From NCBI RefSeq assembly GCF_001051235.1, contig NZ_CBTJ020000101.1, positions 78,391-142,390 of the forward strand: a stretch of 64,000 nt of DNA. Reading direction: 5' to 3'. The notes under the pieces were generated by a model. That model saw nothing but the letters and a program-made list of their open reading frames with translations. It searched no databases and was not told the origin of the DNA. The position numbers were made by a program, and so were the translations under genes. The stretch is from Candidatus Competibacter denitrificans Run_A_D11. GTDB lineage: Bacteria; Pseudomonadota; Gammaproteobacteria; Competibacterales; Competibacteraceae. Shown here piece by piece: positions 1 to 8,970 of the stretch; position 1 is the first letter of the stretch, and every line of letters starts with the position of its first letter.

Positions 1-263
1 AAGACGTGATCGGGCGTCGTGGTACCCAAAACGATCAAATCGATATCGGTCGGCTCGACACCTGCCGCCGCCAATGCACGGCGGGCGGCCTGCTCAGACA
101 GATCGCAGGTCGTTTCACCGGGGGCAGCGATGTGACGCTCCTCAACACCGGTACGCTCGACGACCCATTCGGCGGTGGTGTCGATCATCTTTTCGAGATC
201 GGCGTTAGTGAGCACTTTTTCCGGCAGATAGCTGCCGGTTCCAGCGATCCGGGCGTAGTTCAA
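1..263 (-). CDS. fabH: 3-oxoacyl-ACP synthase III (KAS III), N-terminal part, cut by window edge
   Basis: FabH condenses acetyl-CoA with malonyl-ACP to start fatty-acid synthesis in the cytosol. About 87 residues are present. They read [20 protein letters not shown] near the start, then a [17 protein letters not shown] stretch and [11 protein letters not shown], all characteristic of the FabH N-terminal half. The catalytic Cys-His-Asn lie beyond the edge. The only sensible start is TTG at 263-261; this TTG shares bases with the plsX stop (TTGA), so the two genes are translationally coupled. It is the last visible gene of the yceD-rpmF-plsX-fabH operon. The identity is secure; the unusual TTG start is inferred from alignment to the typical MYxKIxGTGSYLP start of the family. 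Confidence 0.93.
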   Translation of the reverse strand, partial: MNYARIAGTGSYLPEKVLTNADLEKMIDTTAEWVVERTGVEERHIAAPGETTCDLSEQAARRALAAAGVEPTDIDLIVLGTTTPDHV

Positions 264-1288
264 AGGGCTTGTCTCTCGGCGTGAAGCGCGGCCAGATGGG
301 CATCAATCTGCTGGGGCACTTTGCGCTCGGCCTCCAGCATGGCGACCTGGATCGCATTGGCGAAGGCTAGCGCATCGGCACCGCCATGACTCTTGACCAC
401 GATGCCCTGTAGGCCCAGTAGACTAGCCCCATTATAACGGCGCGGATCGATCTTGCGCCCGAAGGCGCGCAGGACCGGCAGGGCGATCAGCCCCACCAAG
501 CGGGTTAACAGATTTCGCTGGAATTCCTGGGTCATATAATGGCGGATCAATTTAGCCACGCCTTCGCTGCTTTTGAGCGCGACATTGCCGACAAAACCAT
601 CACAAACCACCACGTCTACATTGTCCAGGAAAATACCATCGCCTTCCACGAACCCGACATAATTGAGATCACTGGCAGCCAACAATTGGGCAGCTTCCTT
701 GACCTGCTCGTTACCTTTAATGTCTTCCTCGCCGATATTGAGCAACCCGACACAAGGGCGCTCGATCCCGTTGACATTGGCCAGTACGGAACCCATGACC
801 GCGAACTGCAACAAATGTTCGGCTTTGCTATCGACATTTGCCCCCAAATCGAGCACCCGAGTATAACCCCGAACTGTCGGTAACATGGTGCAAATAGCCG
901 GCCGGTCAATGCCAGGCAGCGTTTTCAGTACAAAGCGTGAGGTTGCCATCAAGGCCCCGGTATTCCCGGCGCTGACGCACGCATCCGCCTCGCCCTGCTT
1001 GACGAGGTTGATCGCAACCCGCATGGAAGAATCCTTCTTCACTCGCAACGCTTGGGCCGGAGATTCATCCATGCTGACTAATTGGGAGGCATGGCGGACA
1101 ACCAGCCGGGGATCGCTGCCGGCCTTGGCCTGACGCAAGCGGCCAACCAGTGCATCCTCCTGTCCGACCAAGATCAGCCGCACGGAATCGCCGGCCGTTT
1201 CCAGCACGCGCAAAGCCGCAGGGACCACCACATCGGGGCCGATATCGCCACCCATCCCATCAAGGGCAATAGTAAGCGGTCTCGTCAT
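260..1288 (-). CDS. plsX: Phosphate acyltransferase PlsX
   Basis: PlsX makes acyl-phosphate from acyl-ACP, the acyl donor used by PlsY in phospholipid synthesis; it is a peripheral membrane enzyme. The protein is 342 residues, the usual size. It shows the N-terminal DGMGGD motif (residues 10-15), SAGNTGA (106-112), and the conserved VCDGFVGN and GGADA segments. The ATG at 1288 has no clear Shine-Dalgarno sequence, and rpmF lies 57 bp upstream. The stop overlaps the fabH TTG start. Its place between rpmF and fabH is the standard bacterial arrangement. Confidence 0.97.
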   Translation of the reverse strand: MTRPLTIALDGMGGDIGPDVVVPAALRVLETAGDSVRLILVGQEDALVGRLRQAKAGSDPRLVVRHASQLVSMDESPAQALRVKKDSSMRVAINLVKQGEADACVSAGNTGALMATSRFVLKTLPGIDRPAICTMLPTVRGYTRVLDLGANVDSKAEHLLQFAVMGSVLANVNGIERPCVGLLNIGEEDIKGNEQVKEAAQLLAASDLNYVGFVEGDGIFLDNVDVVVCDGFVGNVALKSSEGVAKLIRHYMTQEFQRNLLTRLVGLIALPVLRAFGRKIDPRRYNGASLLGLQGIVVKSHGGADALAFANAIQVAMLEAERKVPQQIDAHLAALHAERQAL

Positions 1289-1345
1289 GAAGGCAGGATC
1301 GTTGGCTGGGTCGGGCAGCCCGACAGAGGGATCAGCGGCACCGAT

Positions 1346-1540
1346 TTATTCTTCGCTCTCGTTCTCTGGACGCTGCTCAATGACTTTACGGCCGCGATAA
1401 AAACCGGTTGCGGTAATGTGATGGCGACGATGGACTTCACCTGAAGTCGCATCGACGGAGAGAGCTGGGGAAACCAGCGCATCGTGGGCGCGGCGCATAC
1501 CGCGCTTGGAAGGGGTTTTGCGGCTTTTTTGAACAGCCAT
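1346..1540 (-). CDS. rpmF: 50S ribosomal protein L32
   Basis: A 64-residue basic protein of the large ribosomal subunit. It begins [20 protein letters not shown] and contains the [16 protein letters not shown] block typical of L32. A strong AAGGAG lies about ten bases before the ATG. The acidic C-terminal tail (ENESEE) is slightly longer than in E. coli. It lies only 3 bp downstream of yceD, so both are almost certainly on one transcript, as in E. coli. Confidence 0.97.
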   Translation of the reverse strand: MAVQKSRKTPSKRGMRRAHDALVSPALSVDATSGEVHRRHHITATGFYRGRKVIEQRPENESEE

Positions 1541-1543
1541 GAA

Positions 1544-2074
1544 TTAAGTGCTCCTTTTCAAATCGGGTAACAAGGACGCCAAAGCCGCGAAGGGTTGGCG
1601 GAGTGGCGTACCGGGTGTCAGTTCATCGGACACCCCATAACCATTGGCCTCGCATTCACGCAAGGCCGCATGGCGAGGAATAGGCGGCAAAGCCAGCAAA
1701 AGCTCATCTTCTACCAAGTCGGCAACCGTAACCTCGGTGCCCGCGACAAGCAGCGGTTCGTAGCGCTCCGGCAATCGCTCCGCTTCCGTCTCAGAGCGAA
1801 TCATCCCCAAGGCAACATTGACGGTGAGCGGGATACGCAACGGCCCCAAACAGCGCTGGCAGTCCAGTTCAATCTCGGTGCTGAGCGAGCCTTCCAGGAA
1901 GGATACGCCGTGCTCATCCACCCCGCCCACCAGCGCTACCATCACTTCACCGGTCGCACGATTCAGTGTCGCCAGACGCGGCAATGCGGCCAACGCCAAC
2001 TGGCCTTCCAAGCGACCGCTTTCGGTAGCCAGACGCCAGGGGTTAATTCTTTCGGGGACAGGCAGGGCTTGCAT
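1544..2074 (-). CDS. yceD: YceD/DUF177 family protein (23S rRNA accumulation)
   Basis: YceD is a small protein linked to 23S rRNA accumulation and co-transcribed with rpmF; its exact role is unclear. The sequence has the DUF177 core: an ELDCQRCLGPL segment (E. coli ECQRC), a central LPERYEPLLV, then VEDELLLALPPIPRH. I start it at ATG 2074, giving 176 residues and MQALPVPERINPWRLA, which aligns with E. coli MQKVKLPLTLDPVRTA. The open frame continues upstream to a TTG at 2113, but that TTG is the first part of a TTGACA promoter box, so the longer form is rejected. The ATG lies only a few bases after the predicted transcription start, so the mRNA may be leaderless. Confidence 0.9.
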   Translation of the reverse strand: MQALPVPERINPWRLATESGRLEGQLALAALPRLATLNRATGEVMVALVGGVDEHGVSFLEGSLSTEIELDCQRCLGPLRIPLTVNVALGMIRSETEAERLPERYEPLLVAGTEVTVADLVEDELLLALPPIPRHAALRECEANGYGVSDELTPGTPLRQPFAALASLLPDLKRST

Positions 2075-2084
2075 AAGAGGCGGA

Positions 2085-2113
2085 ATGATATAAGCGTGTC
2101 GATTTTCTGTCAA
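2085..2113 (-). promoter_or_regulatory. Sigma-70 promoter of the yceD-rpmF-plsX-fabH operon
   Basis: On the minus strand TTGACA (2113-2108) is followed by exactly 17 bases and then TATCAT (2090-2085). The -35 is a perfect match and the -10 matches 5 of 6. Transcription would begin near 2078, just before the yceD ATG at 2074. Confidence 0.85.
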
Positions 2114-2170
2114 AATATAGCCCGCTTTGATACCGGGTATCGCTACCCCTTTTGCGAATGAGTCAAATCA

Positions 2171-2770
2171 ATGCCCCCATCCTTATCCGAGCGTGTCCCG
2201 CTGGTACTAGCTTCGACCTCCCCGTTTCGCCGTGAATTGCTGGCGCGATTGGGTCTGCCGTTCGCCGTCTGTGACCCTGCTATCGACGAAGACCCCTTGC
2301 CGGGGGAAGAAGCGACGGGCCTGGTCGCGCGACTGGCGGAACGCAAAGCCCGCGCGGTCGCGCCGCTCTGGCCAGCGGCTTTGATCATCGGCTCCGACCA
2401 AGTAGCCGTATTAGATGGCGAAATCATCGGCAAACCCGGCGATCACCCGCGAGCCGTTGCCCAATTACGCCGGGCATCGGGCCAGACGGTGACTTTTTAT
2501 ACCGGACTGTGCCTGCTCGACAGCGGTAGCGACCAACAGCAAGTTGCGGTGGAACCGTTTCGAGTGGTATTCCGCCCGCTCACCACCGCGATGATCGAGG
2601 CGTATCTGCATCGTGAACAGCCCTACCAGTGCGCCGGCAGTTTCAAGTCAGAAGGGCTGGGCATCGCGCTGTTCGAGCGGCTGGACGGTGATGATCCCAC
2701 CAGCCTAATCGGTCTGCCGTTGATCCGGCTAACTCGGATGCTGGAAGCGGCGGGCGCACCTATCCTTTAA
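2171..2770 (+). CDS. yceF: Maf-family nucleotide pyrophosphatase, YceF type
   Basis: Maf proteins hydrolyse non-canonical nucleoside triphosphates; the YceF subgroup prefers 7-methyl-GTP. The 199-residue sequence has LVLASTSPFRRELL at the N-terminus, the catalytic IIGSDQV, GKP and CAGSFKSEGLGI segments and GLPLIRL near the end, closely matching YceF rather than YhdE. It is transcribed away from yceD and converges on sppA. No strong Shine-Dalgarno sequence precedes the ATG. The substrate is inferred from the subgroup only. Confidence 0.93.
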   Translation: MPPSLSERVPLVLASTSPFRRELLARLGLPFAVCDPAIDEDPLPGEEATGLVARLAERKARAVAPLWPAALIIGSDQVAVLDGEIIGKPGDHPRAVAQLRRASGQTVTFYTGLCLLDSGSDQQQVAVEPFRVVFRPLTTAMIEAYLHREQPYQCAGSFKSEGLGIALFERLDGDDPTSLIGLPLIRLTRMLEAAGAPIL

Positions 2771-2830
2771 CTATATAAATTCAAACAAATTTTTCCCATC
2801 TGATATGTGGCAGCACGGCCGAATAAAAGA

Positions 2831-3805
2831 TCAGCGCCATAGAATCGCTCGCCCCTGAGCCAGCAGGTTTGCAAGCGTTGCCTCCGCGCCGGTTCCATCC
2901 AGTACCCGATCCAGCCACCGGGTGTGCTTGGTATAGTCGATAATCGACTTCTCACCAATGATTTCCTCGGCGACATAGCGACTGCTCCCCAGCCCGTCAA
3001 CCAAACCCAGCCCGACGCTCTGCTCACCGGTCCACATCAAGCCGCTGAAAACATCCGGATTTTCCCTAAGCCGCTCTCCCCGGCCCTGCTTGACTGCTGC
3101 AATGAATTGCTGATGAATCGCATCAAGCATGGTCTGCAAATGGCGAACATCCTCTGGATTGGTGGGCTTGAAAGGGTCAAGAAAATCCTTATTGGCGCCG
3201 GCCGTGTAAGCTCGCCGCTCAATGCCAAGCTTGGCGATGGTATCGGTAAAGCCGAAACTATCCATTCGCACGCCGATTGATCCGACCAGGCTGGCCTTAT
3301 TCACATAAATCTTCTGCGCAGCCGCTGCAATGTAATAACCGCCTGAAGCGCACAGATCGCTTGCCACCGCGTAGACCGGCGTCTTGGGGAATTGCTGGCG
3401 CAATTTCTGGATTTCGTCATAGATCTCGCCGGCTTGGACCGGGCTACCGCCAGGGCTGTTGATTTCTAAAATCACGCCGACGGTGCTTTTATCCTTAAAA
3501 GCCTTGCGCAGCCCTTCGATGATATTTTTCGCACTGGCCTCGGTGCTGCTAGCAATCAGGCCATCAACACGAACCAGGGCCGTGTGCGGCTTAATGCCGC
3601 TGGTTGCAGAACCCAAATTGTCCGGCCATGCCAACGCCAAAAGCCCTAGTAGATAACAGAAAAACAAAAGCTTAAAAAAAATCCCCCAGCGTCGCGCCCG
3701 CCGTTGCTCGGTGACGGCGGCAAGCGCCACTTTGGTCAAGACATCCCGCGCCCAACGCTCTTCGCTGGGCAGATTCGTATTTGGCTCAGATCCAGTCATG
3801 CTCAT
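2831..3805 (-). CDS. sppA: Signal peptide peptidase SppA, short (36 kDa) type
   Basis: SppA is a membrane-anchored serine protease of family S49 that degrades cleaved signal peptides. The protein is 324 residues: a cytoplasmic N-terminal stretch, one membrane helix at about 44-60 (FFKLLFFCYLLGLLALAW), then the protease domain. The nucleophile serine lies in DLCASGGYYIA and the general-base lysine in AGANKDFLDPF; INSPGG is also present. This is the half-length bacterial type with one protease domain, not the tandem E. coli form. It starts 3 bp after the rluC stop, with GGGGAT as a possible ribosome site inside rluC, so the two are coupled. Confidence 0.95.
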   Translation of the reverse strand: MSMTGSEPNTNLPSEERWARDVLTKVALAAVTEQRRARRWGIFFKLLFFCYLLGLLALAWPDNLGSATSGIKPHTALVRVDGLIASSTEASAKNIIEGLRKAFKDKSTVGVILEINSPGGSPVQAGEIYDEIQKLRQQFPKTPVYAVASDLCASGGYYIAAAAQKIYVNKASLVGSIGVRMDSFGFTDTIAKLGIERRAYTAGANKDFLDPFKPTNPEDVRHLQTMLDAIHQQFIAAVKQGRGERLRENPDVFSGLMWTGEQSVGLGLVDGLGSSRYVAEEIIGEKSIIDYTKHTRWLDRVLDGTGAEATLANLLAQGRAILWR

Positions 3806-3808
3806 AAC

Positions 3809-4813
3809 TCAGTTATCCCCTTGACCTGCTGGACCTGCTGGACCCGCTGTTCCGGTTGCGAGTCGATCCAGCACCATTTTCAACTCTGGACTCAGAGGCG
3901 CACTCACCGCCACTTCCCGGCCACCCAACGCGAGAGTCACACTGTGGGCGTGCAGAAATAAGCGACGCAGACCCCAGCGCTCTGCCATCGCTAGATTAAA
4001 CGCTGAATCACCATATTTTTCATCACCGGCTAGCGGATGCCCGACATGGGCCGCATGGACGCGAATTTGATGGGTACGCCCGGTCAAAATGTCTGCCGAC
4101 AGCAACGAGGCCGCTTTGAATAAGCTAACCGGTTGGAACCGGGTCAAGGCCGTTTTACCCTCGGCCGTGACCTCGACCATGCGCTCGCCGCCGCGCAGCA
4201 CATTGCGGCGCAAAGGTGCGTTCACCTCGCGCTTGCCATGATTCCAATAGCCGCAGACCAAGGCCAGATAACGTTTTTCGACCAACCCAGCCCGTAATGC
4301 CTCCTGAATCCGCCGCAGCGCTTCCGGGGTCCGTGCTAGGACCAGGCAACCGCTGGTTTCACGATCCAGCCGATGCGCCAATTCCAAAAACGGCTCATCA
4401 GGCCGCAGGGCGCGCAACAACTCGATAACGCCAAAATCGATCCCGCTGCCCTTATGCACCGCCAAACCGGCCGGTTTGTCGAGCACCAGCAGTTCCCGAT
4501 CTTCGTGCAGCACCGCATCCCGCAGGCGCTCGGCCCAGCCTGGCGGCGGCCGCAAAGGCGGCTGGATGCGCTCACCCAGCCGCACCGGGGGAATGCGTAA
4601 TTTATCACCCGCGCTCAGTCGCCGATCCGGCTGCACCCGTCCGCCGTTCAAGCGCACTTCGCCTTTGCGCAAGATCCGATAGATCAAGCTTTTGGGGGCA
4701 CCCTTCAGTTCGCGCAACAGAAAATTATCCAAGCGTTGCCCGGCGTATTCGGGGGCGATTTCCAGATGGCGCACCATTGTCGATTCGGCTGCGGGAGGCA
4801 TCATTTGAAGCAT
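3809..4813 (-). CDS. rluC: 23S rRNA pseudouridine synthase RluC
   Basis: RluC converts U955, U2504 and U2580 (E. coli numbering) of 23S rRNA to pseudouridine. The N-terminal S4 RNA-binding domain (AGQRLDNFLLRELKGAPKSL) is followed by the catalytic domain with ELAHRLDRETSG, where the Asp of RLD is the nucleophile, and TGRTHQIRVH. The open frame runs to 5197, but the extra 128 codons are low-complexity, overlap the rne leader and have no family counterpart. The likely start is one of the closely spaced ATGs at 4813, 4804 or 4801 (334, 331 or 330 residues); none has a good Shine-Dalgarno sequence. It is divergent from rne, as in other gammaproteobacteria. Confidence 0.93.
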   Translation of the reverse strand: MLQMMPPAAESTMVRHLEIAPEYAGQRLDNFLLRELKGAPKSLIYRILRKGEVRLNGGRVQPDRRLSAGDKLRIPPVRLGERIQPPLRPPPGWAERLRDAVLHEDRELLVLDKPAGLAVHKGSGIDFGVIELLRALRPDEPFLELAHRLDRETSGCLVLARTPEALRRIQEALRAGLVEKRYLALVCGYWNHGKREVNAPLRRNVLRGGERMVEVTAEGKTALTRFQPVSLFKAASLLSADILTGRTHQIRVHAAHVGHPLAGDEKYGDSAFNLAMAERWGLRRLFLHAHSVTLALGGREVAVSAPLSPELKMVLDRLATGTAGPAGPAGQGDN

Positions 4814-5131
4814 ATCGATCAGGCTGCTATAGTTGAGAATGTTGTCGCCGATTGGTCCCAAGGGCCGGCGAAACTTGAGTACACTATCGGTTTTCGCACC
4901 CGCGCGCCAGTTGTCCGGCGAGTGGGATTGGTTTGATGGGTTTATTCGCCGCTCAGCCCAGACCCTTTTCGAGCGGCGCCCGACCGCGCTCCCAGCCGAC
5001 CGGTCACAACCTCGCGGCGTGTTTGGACCAGCCCCCACCAGGATTTCATCCCCCGGGCAACTCCCTCTCCAGCGACGCCCCGGCGACAACCACGTCACCG
5101 CCGGTGATGGTCGAGCGCAAGGAATTTTGTC
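4814..5131 (+). promoter_or_regulatory. Divergent rluC/rne intergenic region, probable long rne leader
   Basis: This 318-bp gap has no convincing gene. In E. coli the rne mRNA has a leader of about 360 nt through which RNase E controls its own mRNA, and this gap is similar in size and position. It is GC-rich, with several short inverted repeats. A weak TACACT box near 4879 could be a -10, but I see no good -35. AAGGA lies 8 bases before the rne ATG. Autoregulation here is inference. Confidence 0.4.
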
Positions 5132-8044
5132 ATGAAACGCATGCTGATTAACGCGACTCAGCAGGAAGAGTTGCGTGTGGCCCTTGTTGACGGCCAAAGA
5201 CTTTACGACCTTGATATCGAAACCCCATCACGGGAACAAAAAAAATCCAATATCTATAAAGGTCGTATCACTCGCATCGAACCAGGGCTGGAAGCGGCCT
5301 TCGTCGATTATGGAACCGACCGGCACGGTTTCCTGCCTTTCAAAGAAATCACCCGCAGCTATTTCGATCCCCAGGCCAACGATGGTGGCCGCCCCAGCAT
5401 CCGCGAGGCTATCCGCGAAGGCCAGGAAATCATGGTCCAGGTGGAAAAGGAAGAACGTGGCAATAAAGGCGCCGCGCTCACCACCTTCATCAGCTTGGCT
5501 GGCCGCTATCTGGTGTTGATGCCGAATAATCCTCGCGCCGGTGGTGTTTCACGGCGAATCGAGGGTGAGGATCGCCAGGAAATCCGCGAGGTTATGAGCA
5601 GCCTCGAAATTCCCGATGGCATGGGGCTGATCGTGCGTACCGCTGGCGTCGGCCGTTCACAGGAAGAGCTGCAATGGGATTTGGATTATCTATTGCATTT
5701 GTGGAAAGCCATCGAATTCGCCTCGTCCCAGAAAAAAGCCTCGTTCCTGATCTATCAGGAAAGCAACATCATCGTGCGCGCCCTGCGCGATTACCTGCGT
5801 GCCGATATTGGCGAAATCCTGGTGGATAATCCGGCGGTTCACCGGCAAGCGCAGGATTTCATGCAGCAGGTGATGCCGCACCACCTGAGCCGGCTGAAGC
5901 CGTATCAAGACAGCATCCCGCTGTTCACCCGGTTTCAAATCGAATCCCAAATCGAAACTGCCTACCAACGCGAAGTAAGTTTGCCTTCCGGGGGTGGCAT
6001 CGTTATCGATTACACTGAAGCGCTGGTGTCGATTGATATCAACTCGGCGCGGGCTACCAAGGGCAGTGATATCGAAGAAACCGCGCTCACAACCAATTTG
6101 GAAGCGGCCGACGAGATTGCCCGTCAGTTCCGCTTGCGCGACCTGGGCGGTTTGATCGTTATTGATTTCATCGACATGAATATCGCCCGCAACCAGCGCG
6201 AGGTAGAAACCCGCTTGCGGGAGGCGTTGAAAATGGACCGGGCGCGGGTTCAGGTTGGCCGCATCTCTCGGTTCGGGTTACTGGAAATGTCGCGGCAACG
6301 GTTAAGCCCGTCACTGGATGAAGCCAGCCATGTGATTTGCCCGCGCTGCAATGGTCAAGGGACCATTCGTAACATCGATTCGCTGGCGTTGAGCGTGTTA
6401 CGCCTGATCCAGGAAGAGGCGATGAAAGATCGGACTGGCCGGGTCGTGGTGCAGTTGCCGGTCAAGGTTGCGACCTTCCTGCTCAACGAAAAGCGCGAAG
6501 CGGTGCGGGCCATTGAGCAGCGCCACCGGGTCCGGGTGTTATTGATTCCCAATGAATCGCTGGAAACACCCCATTTCAAGTTGAGCCGACTGCGCACCGA
6601 TGAATTATCGGACACCCAACGCCTTTCATACTCGCTGGCCGAAGATTACGAAGAGCAGTTTGAGCCGCAAGCCACCACCGTCACCAGAACCCCCAGCGAA
6701 GAACCAGTCGTAAAAGGGGTGACGCGAGCCACGCCTGCACCAACACCGCCCGCGCCAACACCACCGAAACCTGAGCCTAACGCCAGCTTTTTTCGTTGGT
6801 TGTGGGGCAATCTGTTCGGACGACCCAGCGCGGTCAGCGAAGAAGAACCAGAACGTCCGGTTAAACCCAGTGGCCGCCCACCCAAACCTGAACGCCATCG
6901 GCGGGACCGGCCAAGCAAACGGCAGGATGTGGAAGCCCGCCTGGAGCCGATCAGCGGCCAAAGTGACGAGAGTGACAGCGCGCCTACTTTAGTGGCATCC
7001 AAACCAGCGCCGGCCGACACCCGACCTGTCACCGTTCCAATCCCTCTCCCAAGCATGGAAGTCATTGGCGAGGCCGGTGAAGACCGTAGCGAGGAACCCA
7101 AGGAATTTGCTGCCCCTACCGAGGGAGAGGAAGAGACGCCTAGTCCACGCGGGCGGCGCAGTCGGCGCGGCGGGCGTCGGCGTCGGCGCGGCGATGCTCC
7201 GGCCACCGACACGACCTCGGAAGGAACGGAAACCATGGATGATTCCGGTGCAGAGCTATCGTCTGGTTCTGAGGAGCACACGACGACCGCAGTGGAAGAA
7301 CCCGCCGGGACACAGCGAGATCTCCCAACGGCTCACCCGCAGTCATCGGGCACTGCTTCAGGCTCGCTTCCGCAGCGGCGAATTCGCGGTGGGCGTCCGC
7401 GCGTTCCTCGTGAATTGCTGGCCAATAACCGGCTTTCCGCAACCGAAACGCTCGAAGTGGAACCCCTGCCGCAAGAGGCGGAAGCCCCTTTGCCGCCGCC
7501 ACCGGTTCTATTGGAATATCCACCGATAGAACCTCTGGTGGCTAACACCAAGACGGCTCTGGAAGATTCTATTGCCAGCCAACCTGCCGAGCCGCCGCTG
7601 CCCATTCCGGCGCCGCTGGAGTACCCCAGTGAGGACATCGCCCTCGGCAGAGCGTATGAGGCGGACTCGCTCGCCCAGGTGCCCACTGCCCCGCCAGCGC
7701 TTGCTCCCGAAGCGGTCGAGTTCACCAGCGATGCTGTAGAACAAGTCGAAATATTGGCAACCCCTGCACCTATAGCAGAGGCAACCTACGCCGATCTTGT
7801 CCCCTCATCCGACCTGGCGGCAAGCATTGAACCAGCGGAAAAAACTGATACTGGCCCAGCGTTGCTTGCAGACGACACCGCACCGCCCAGTGAACCCGAT
7901 GCGATTATCGAGGCCATCGCCGCTGCCCATGAGGCGAAATTTTTGGAACCGGATGTTATCGAGCCATCACCAGTCGAGACGGAACTAGCAAGCGTGTCAC
8001 CGGTAACGGCAGAATCGGCACCTGAGAACAAACCGGCCAGTTGA
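5132..8044 (+). CDS. rne: Ribonuclease E
   Basis: RNase E is the main endonuclease of mRNA decay and rRNA/tRNA processing and the scaffold of the degradosome. The 970-residue protein starts [17 protein letters not shown]. An S1 domain (about 35-120, [10 protein letters not shown]) is followed by the DNase-I-like catalytic part, with metal-binding aspartates in VSIDINSA (about 302) and VIDFIDM (about 346), and the zinc-link CPRCNGQG (403-410). Past about residue 510 it is disordered and rich in Pro, Glu and Arg. [14 protein letters not shown] at about 550 looks like the amphipathic membrane-anchor helix, and the Arg-rich runs near 675 and 750 look like RNA-binding sites. Partner-binding motifs cannot be recognised by eye. 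Confidence 0.97.
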   Translation: MKRMLINATQQEELRVALVDGQRLYDLDIETPSREQKKSNIYKGRITRIEPGLEAAFVDYGTDRHGFLPFKEITRSYFDPQANDGGRPSIREAIREGQEIMVQVEKEERGNKGAALTTFISLAGRYLVLMPNNPRAGGVSRRIEGEDRQEIREVMSSLEIPDGMGLIVRTAGVGRSQEELQWDLDYLLHLWKAIEFASSQKKASFLIYQESNIIVRALRDYLRADIGEILVDNPAVHRQAQDFMQQVMPHHLSRLKPYQDSIPLFTRFQIESQIETAYQREVSLPSGGGIVIDYTEALVSIDINSARATKGSDIEETALTTNLEAADEIARQFRLRDLGGLIVIDFIDMNIARNQREVETRLREALKMDRARVQVGRISRFGLLEMSRQRLSPSLDEASHVICPRCNGQGTIRNIDSLALSVLRLIQEEAMKDRTGRVVVQLPVKVATFLLNEKREAVRAIEQRHRVRVLLIPNESLETPHFKLSRLRTDELSDTQRLSYSLAEDYEEQFEPQATTVTRTPSEEPVVKGVTRATPAPTPPAPTPPKPEPNASFFRWLWGNLFGRPSAVSEEEPERPVKPSGRPPKPERHRRDRPSKRQDVEARLEPISGQSDESDSAPTLVASKPAPADTRPVTVPIPLPSMEVIGEAGEDRSEEPKEFAAPTEGEEETPSPRGRRSRRGGRRRRRGDAPATDTTSEGTETMDDSGAELSSGSEEHTTTAVEEPAGTQRDLPTAHPQSSGTASGSLPQRRIRGGRPRVPRELLANNRLSATETLEVEPLPQEAEAPLPPPPVLLEYPPIEPLVANTKTALEDSIASQPAEPPLPIPAPLEYPSEDIALGRAYEADSLAQVPTAPPALAPEAVEFTSDAVEQVEILATPAPIAEATYADLVPSSDLAASIEPAEKTDTGPALLADDTAPPSEPDAIIEAIAAAHEAKFLEPDVIEPSPVETELASVSPVTAESAPENKPAS

Positions 8045-8060
8045 AGCCGGTCAGCAATCA

Positions 8061-8097
8061 CCGCGACGGGGCCAAAATACCGCAGCCCCGTTCGCGG
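8061..8097. terminator. Hairpin between convergent rne and phosphatase genes
   Basis: CCGCG-A-CGGGGC pairs with GCCCCG-TT-CGCGG across a 12-base loop, giving about 11 base pairs with a small bulge. It lies 16 bp after the rne stop and between convergent genes. Neither side has a clear U-tract, so it may serve as an mRNA 3' stabiliser or a weak bidirectional terminator. Confidence 0.5.
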
Positions 8098-8125
8098 CAG
8101 TCACCAATAACTCAAGCAGACACCC

Positions 8126-8605
8126 TCAAATCCGATAGCGCTGCCGCACGCTGATCAGCAATCCCTCGGCGGCCTCCTCGATCAAATCCATCACTCGCTC
8201 AAAACCATTCGGGCCACCATAGTACGGATCGGGCACTTCCTGCTCTGGCAACTCCGGCGCGTAATCCATGAAGAGTTGGATACGACTTTGCAGCGGCGAC
8301 TGACCACACAGCGCCAGCAGGTGCGCAAAATTATCCCGGTCCATCGCCAGCACGTAGTCGAATTCGGCAAAATCCGCTACCGTTACCTTACGGGCGCGGA
8401 GGTCTCGCAGATCAACGCCCCGGCGCAAGGCGGTCGCCTGACTGCGGGGGTCCGGGGGCGCACCGACATGGTAGGAATGGGTGCCCGCTGAATCCACGTA
8501 CACCTTGCTATCCAGTCCGGCACTTTCCAACATCCGCCGGAATACGCCTTCCGCAACCGGTGACCGACAAATATTGCCCATACACACAAATAACACTCTG
8601 ACCAT
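8126..8605 (-). CDS. Low-molecular-weight protein-tyrosine phosphatase
   Basis: Small cytosolic phosphatase that dephosphorylates phosphotyrosine; in some bacteria it regulates capsule or exopolysaccharide kinases. The P-loop VCMGNICRSP (C-X5-R) lies at the N-terminus and the general-acid Asp in DPYYGG near the C-terminus, the complete low-Mr PTP signature. I place the start at ATG 8605 (159 residues, MVRVLFVCMGN), which has GAAGG upstream and the normal family length. The frame could extend to 8698, but that would leave 2 bp between it and the divergent small gene. The position between kdsB and rne matches Pseudomonas, where murB also lies here; murB is absent. Confidence 0.92.
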   Translation of the reverse strand: MVRVLFVCMGNICRSPVAEGVFRRMLESAGLDSKVYVDSAGTHSYHVGAPPDPRSQATALRRGVDLRDLRARKVTVADFAEFDYVLAMDRDNFAHLLALCGQSPLQSRIQLFMDYAPELPEQEVPDPYYGGPNGFERVMDLIEEAAEGLLISVRQRYRI

Positions 8606-8700
8606 CGCTTTCGCCTTCGCCGCATCGCGCCGCTGTTGTCGAAAATCGAACGCCGCGCGAACGACCTTATTGATGCTTGTAACCAACGGGATCGCCACTC

Positions 8701-8970
8701 GTGCCCCGCATTGATTCAGATAAATTAAAAGCGCTCCTGGATCAATCCTTAACCTACCAAGGAATCAACTGCCAGGTCATCGAAATTTTAAGCGACGAAC
8801 AGGCGCTCGTGCTGCGCGATTGCCAAAATCAAAAAGTGATTCAGGCCGATCAGTACGGCGACGCCGGTTATCGCGTGGCAAGAACCTTTACCGTAGCACT
8901 GCTCGATCCGACCGGCCAGCATCTCAATCCTGACCTGCCGGAGTTACTCAGGTTCAATCTCGTCGGTTGA
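8701..8970 (+). CDS. Small conserved-looking protein of unknown function
   Basis: An 89-residue acidic protein from a GTG start (PRIDSDKLKALLDQSLTYQG) with no signal peptide or membrane helix. Predicted pattern: an N-terminal helix, then beta strands (CQVIEILSDEQALVLRDC). I recognise no family. Its 3' end overlaps the 3' end of kdsB by 27 bp, tail to tail. Composition and codon use match the surrounding genes, which favours a real gene. The ribosome site is weak (GGGA about 13 bases upstream). It occupies the place where other gammaproteobacteria have no gene between kdsB and the phosphatase. Confidence 0.6.
   Translation: MPRIDSDKLKALLDQSLTYQGINCQVIEILSDEQALVLRDCQNQKVIQADQYGDAGYRVARTFTVALLDPTGQHLNPDLPELLRFNLVG

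Noticed and set aside
2075..2113. TTG start of yceD at 2113
   Set aside because: The TTG is part of the -35 box TTGACA, and homologues begin at ATG 2074.
4833..5135. 100-codon plus-strand ORF in front of rne
   Set aside because: Low-complexity Arg/Pro composition, no ribosome site; it is leader sequence of rne.
4814..5197. 128-codon N-terminal extension of rluC
   Set aside because: It has no family counterpart, overlaps the rne leader and start in the opposite direction, and the family normally begins near residue M at 4801-4813.
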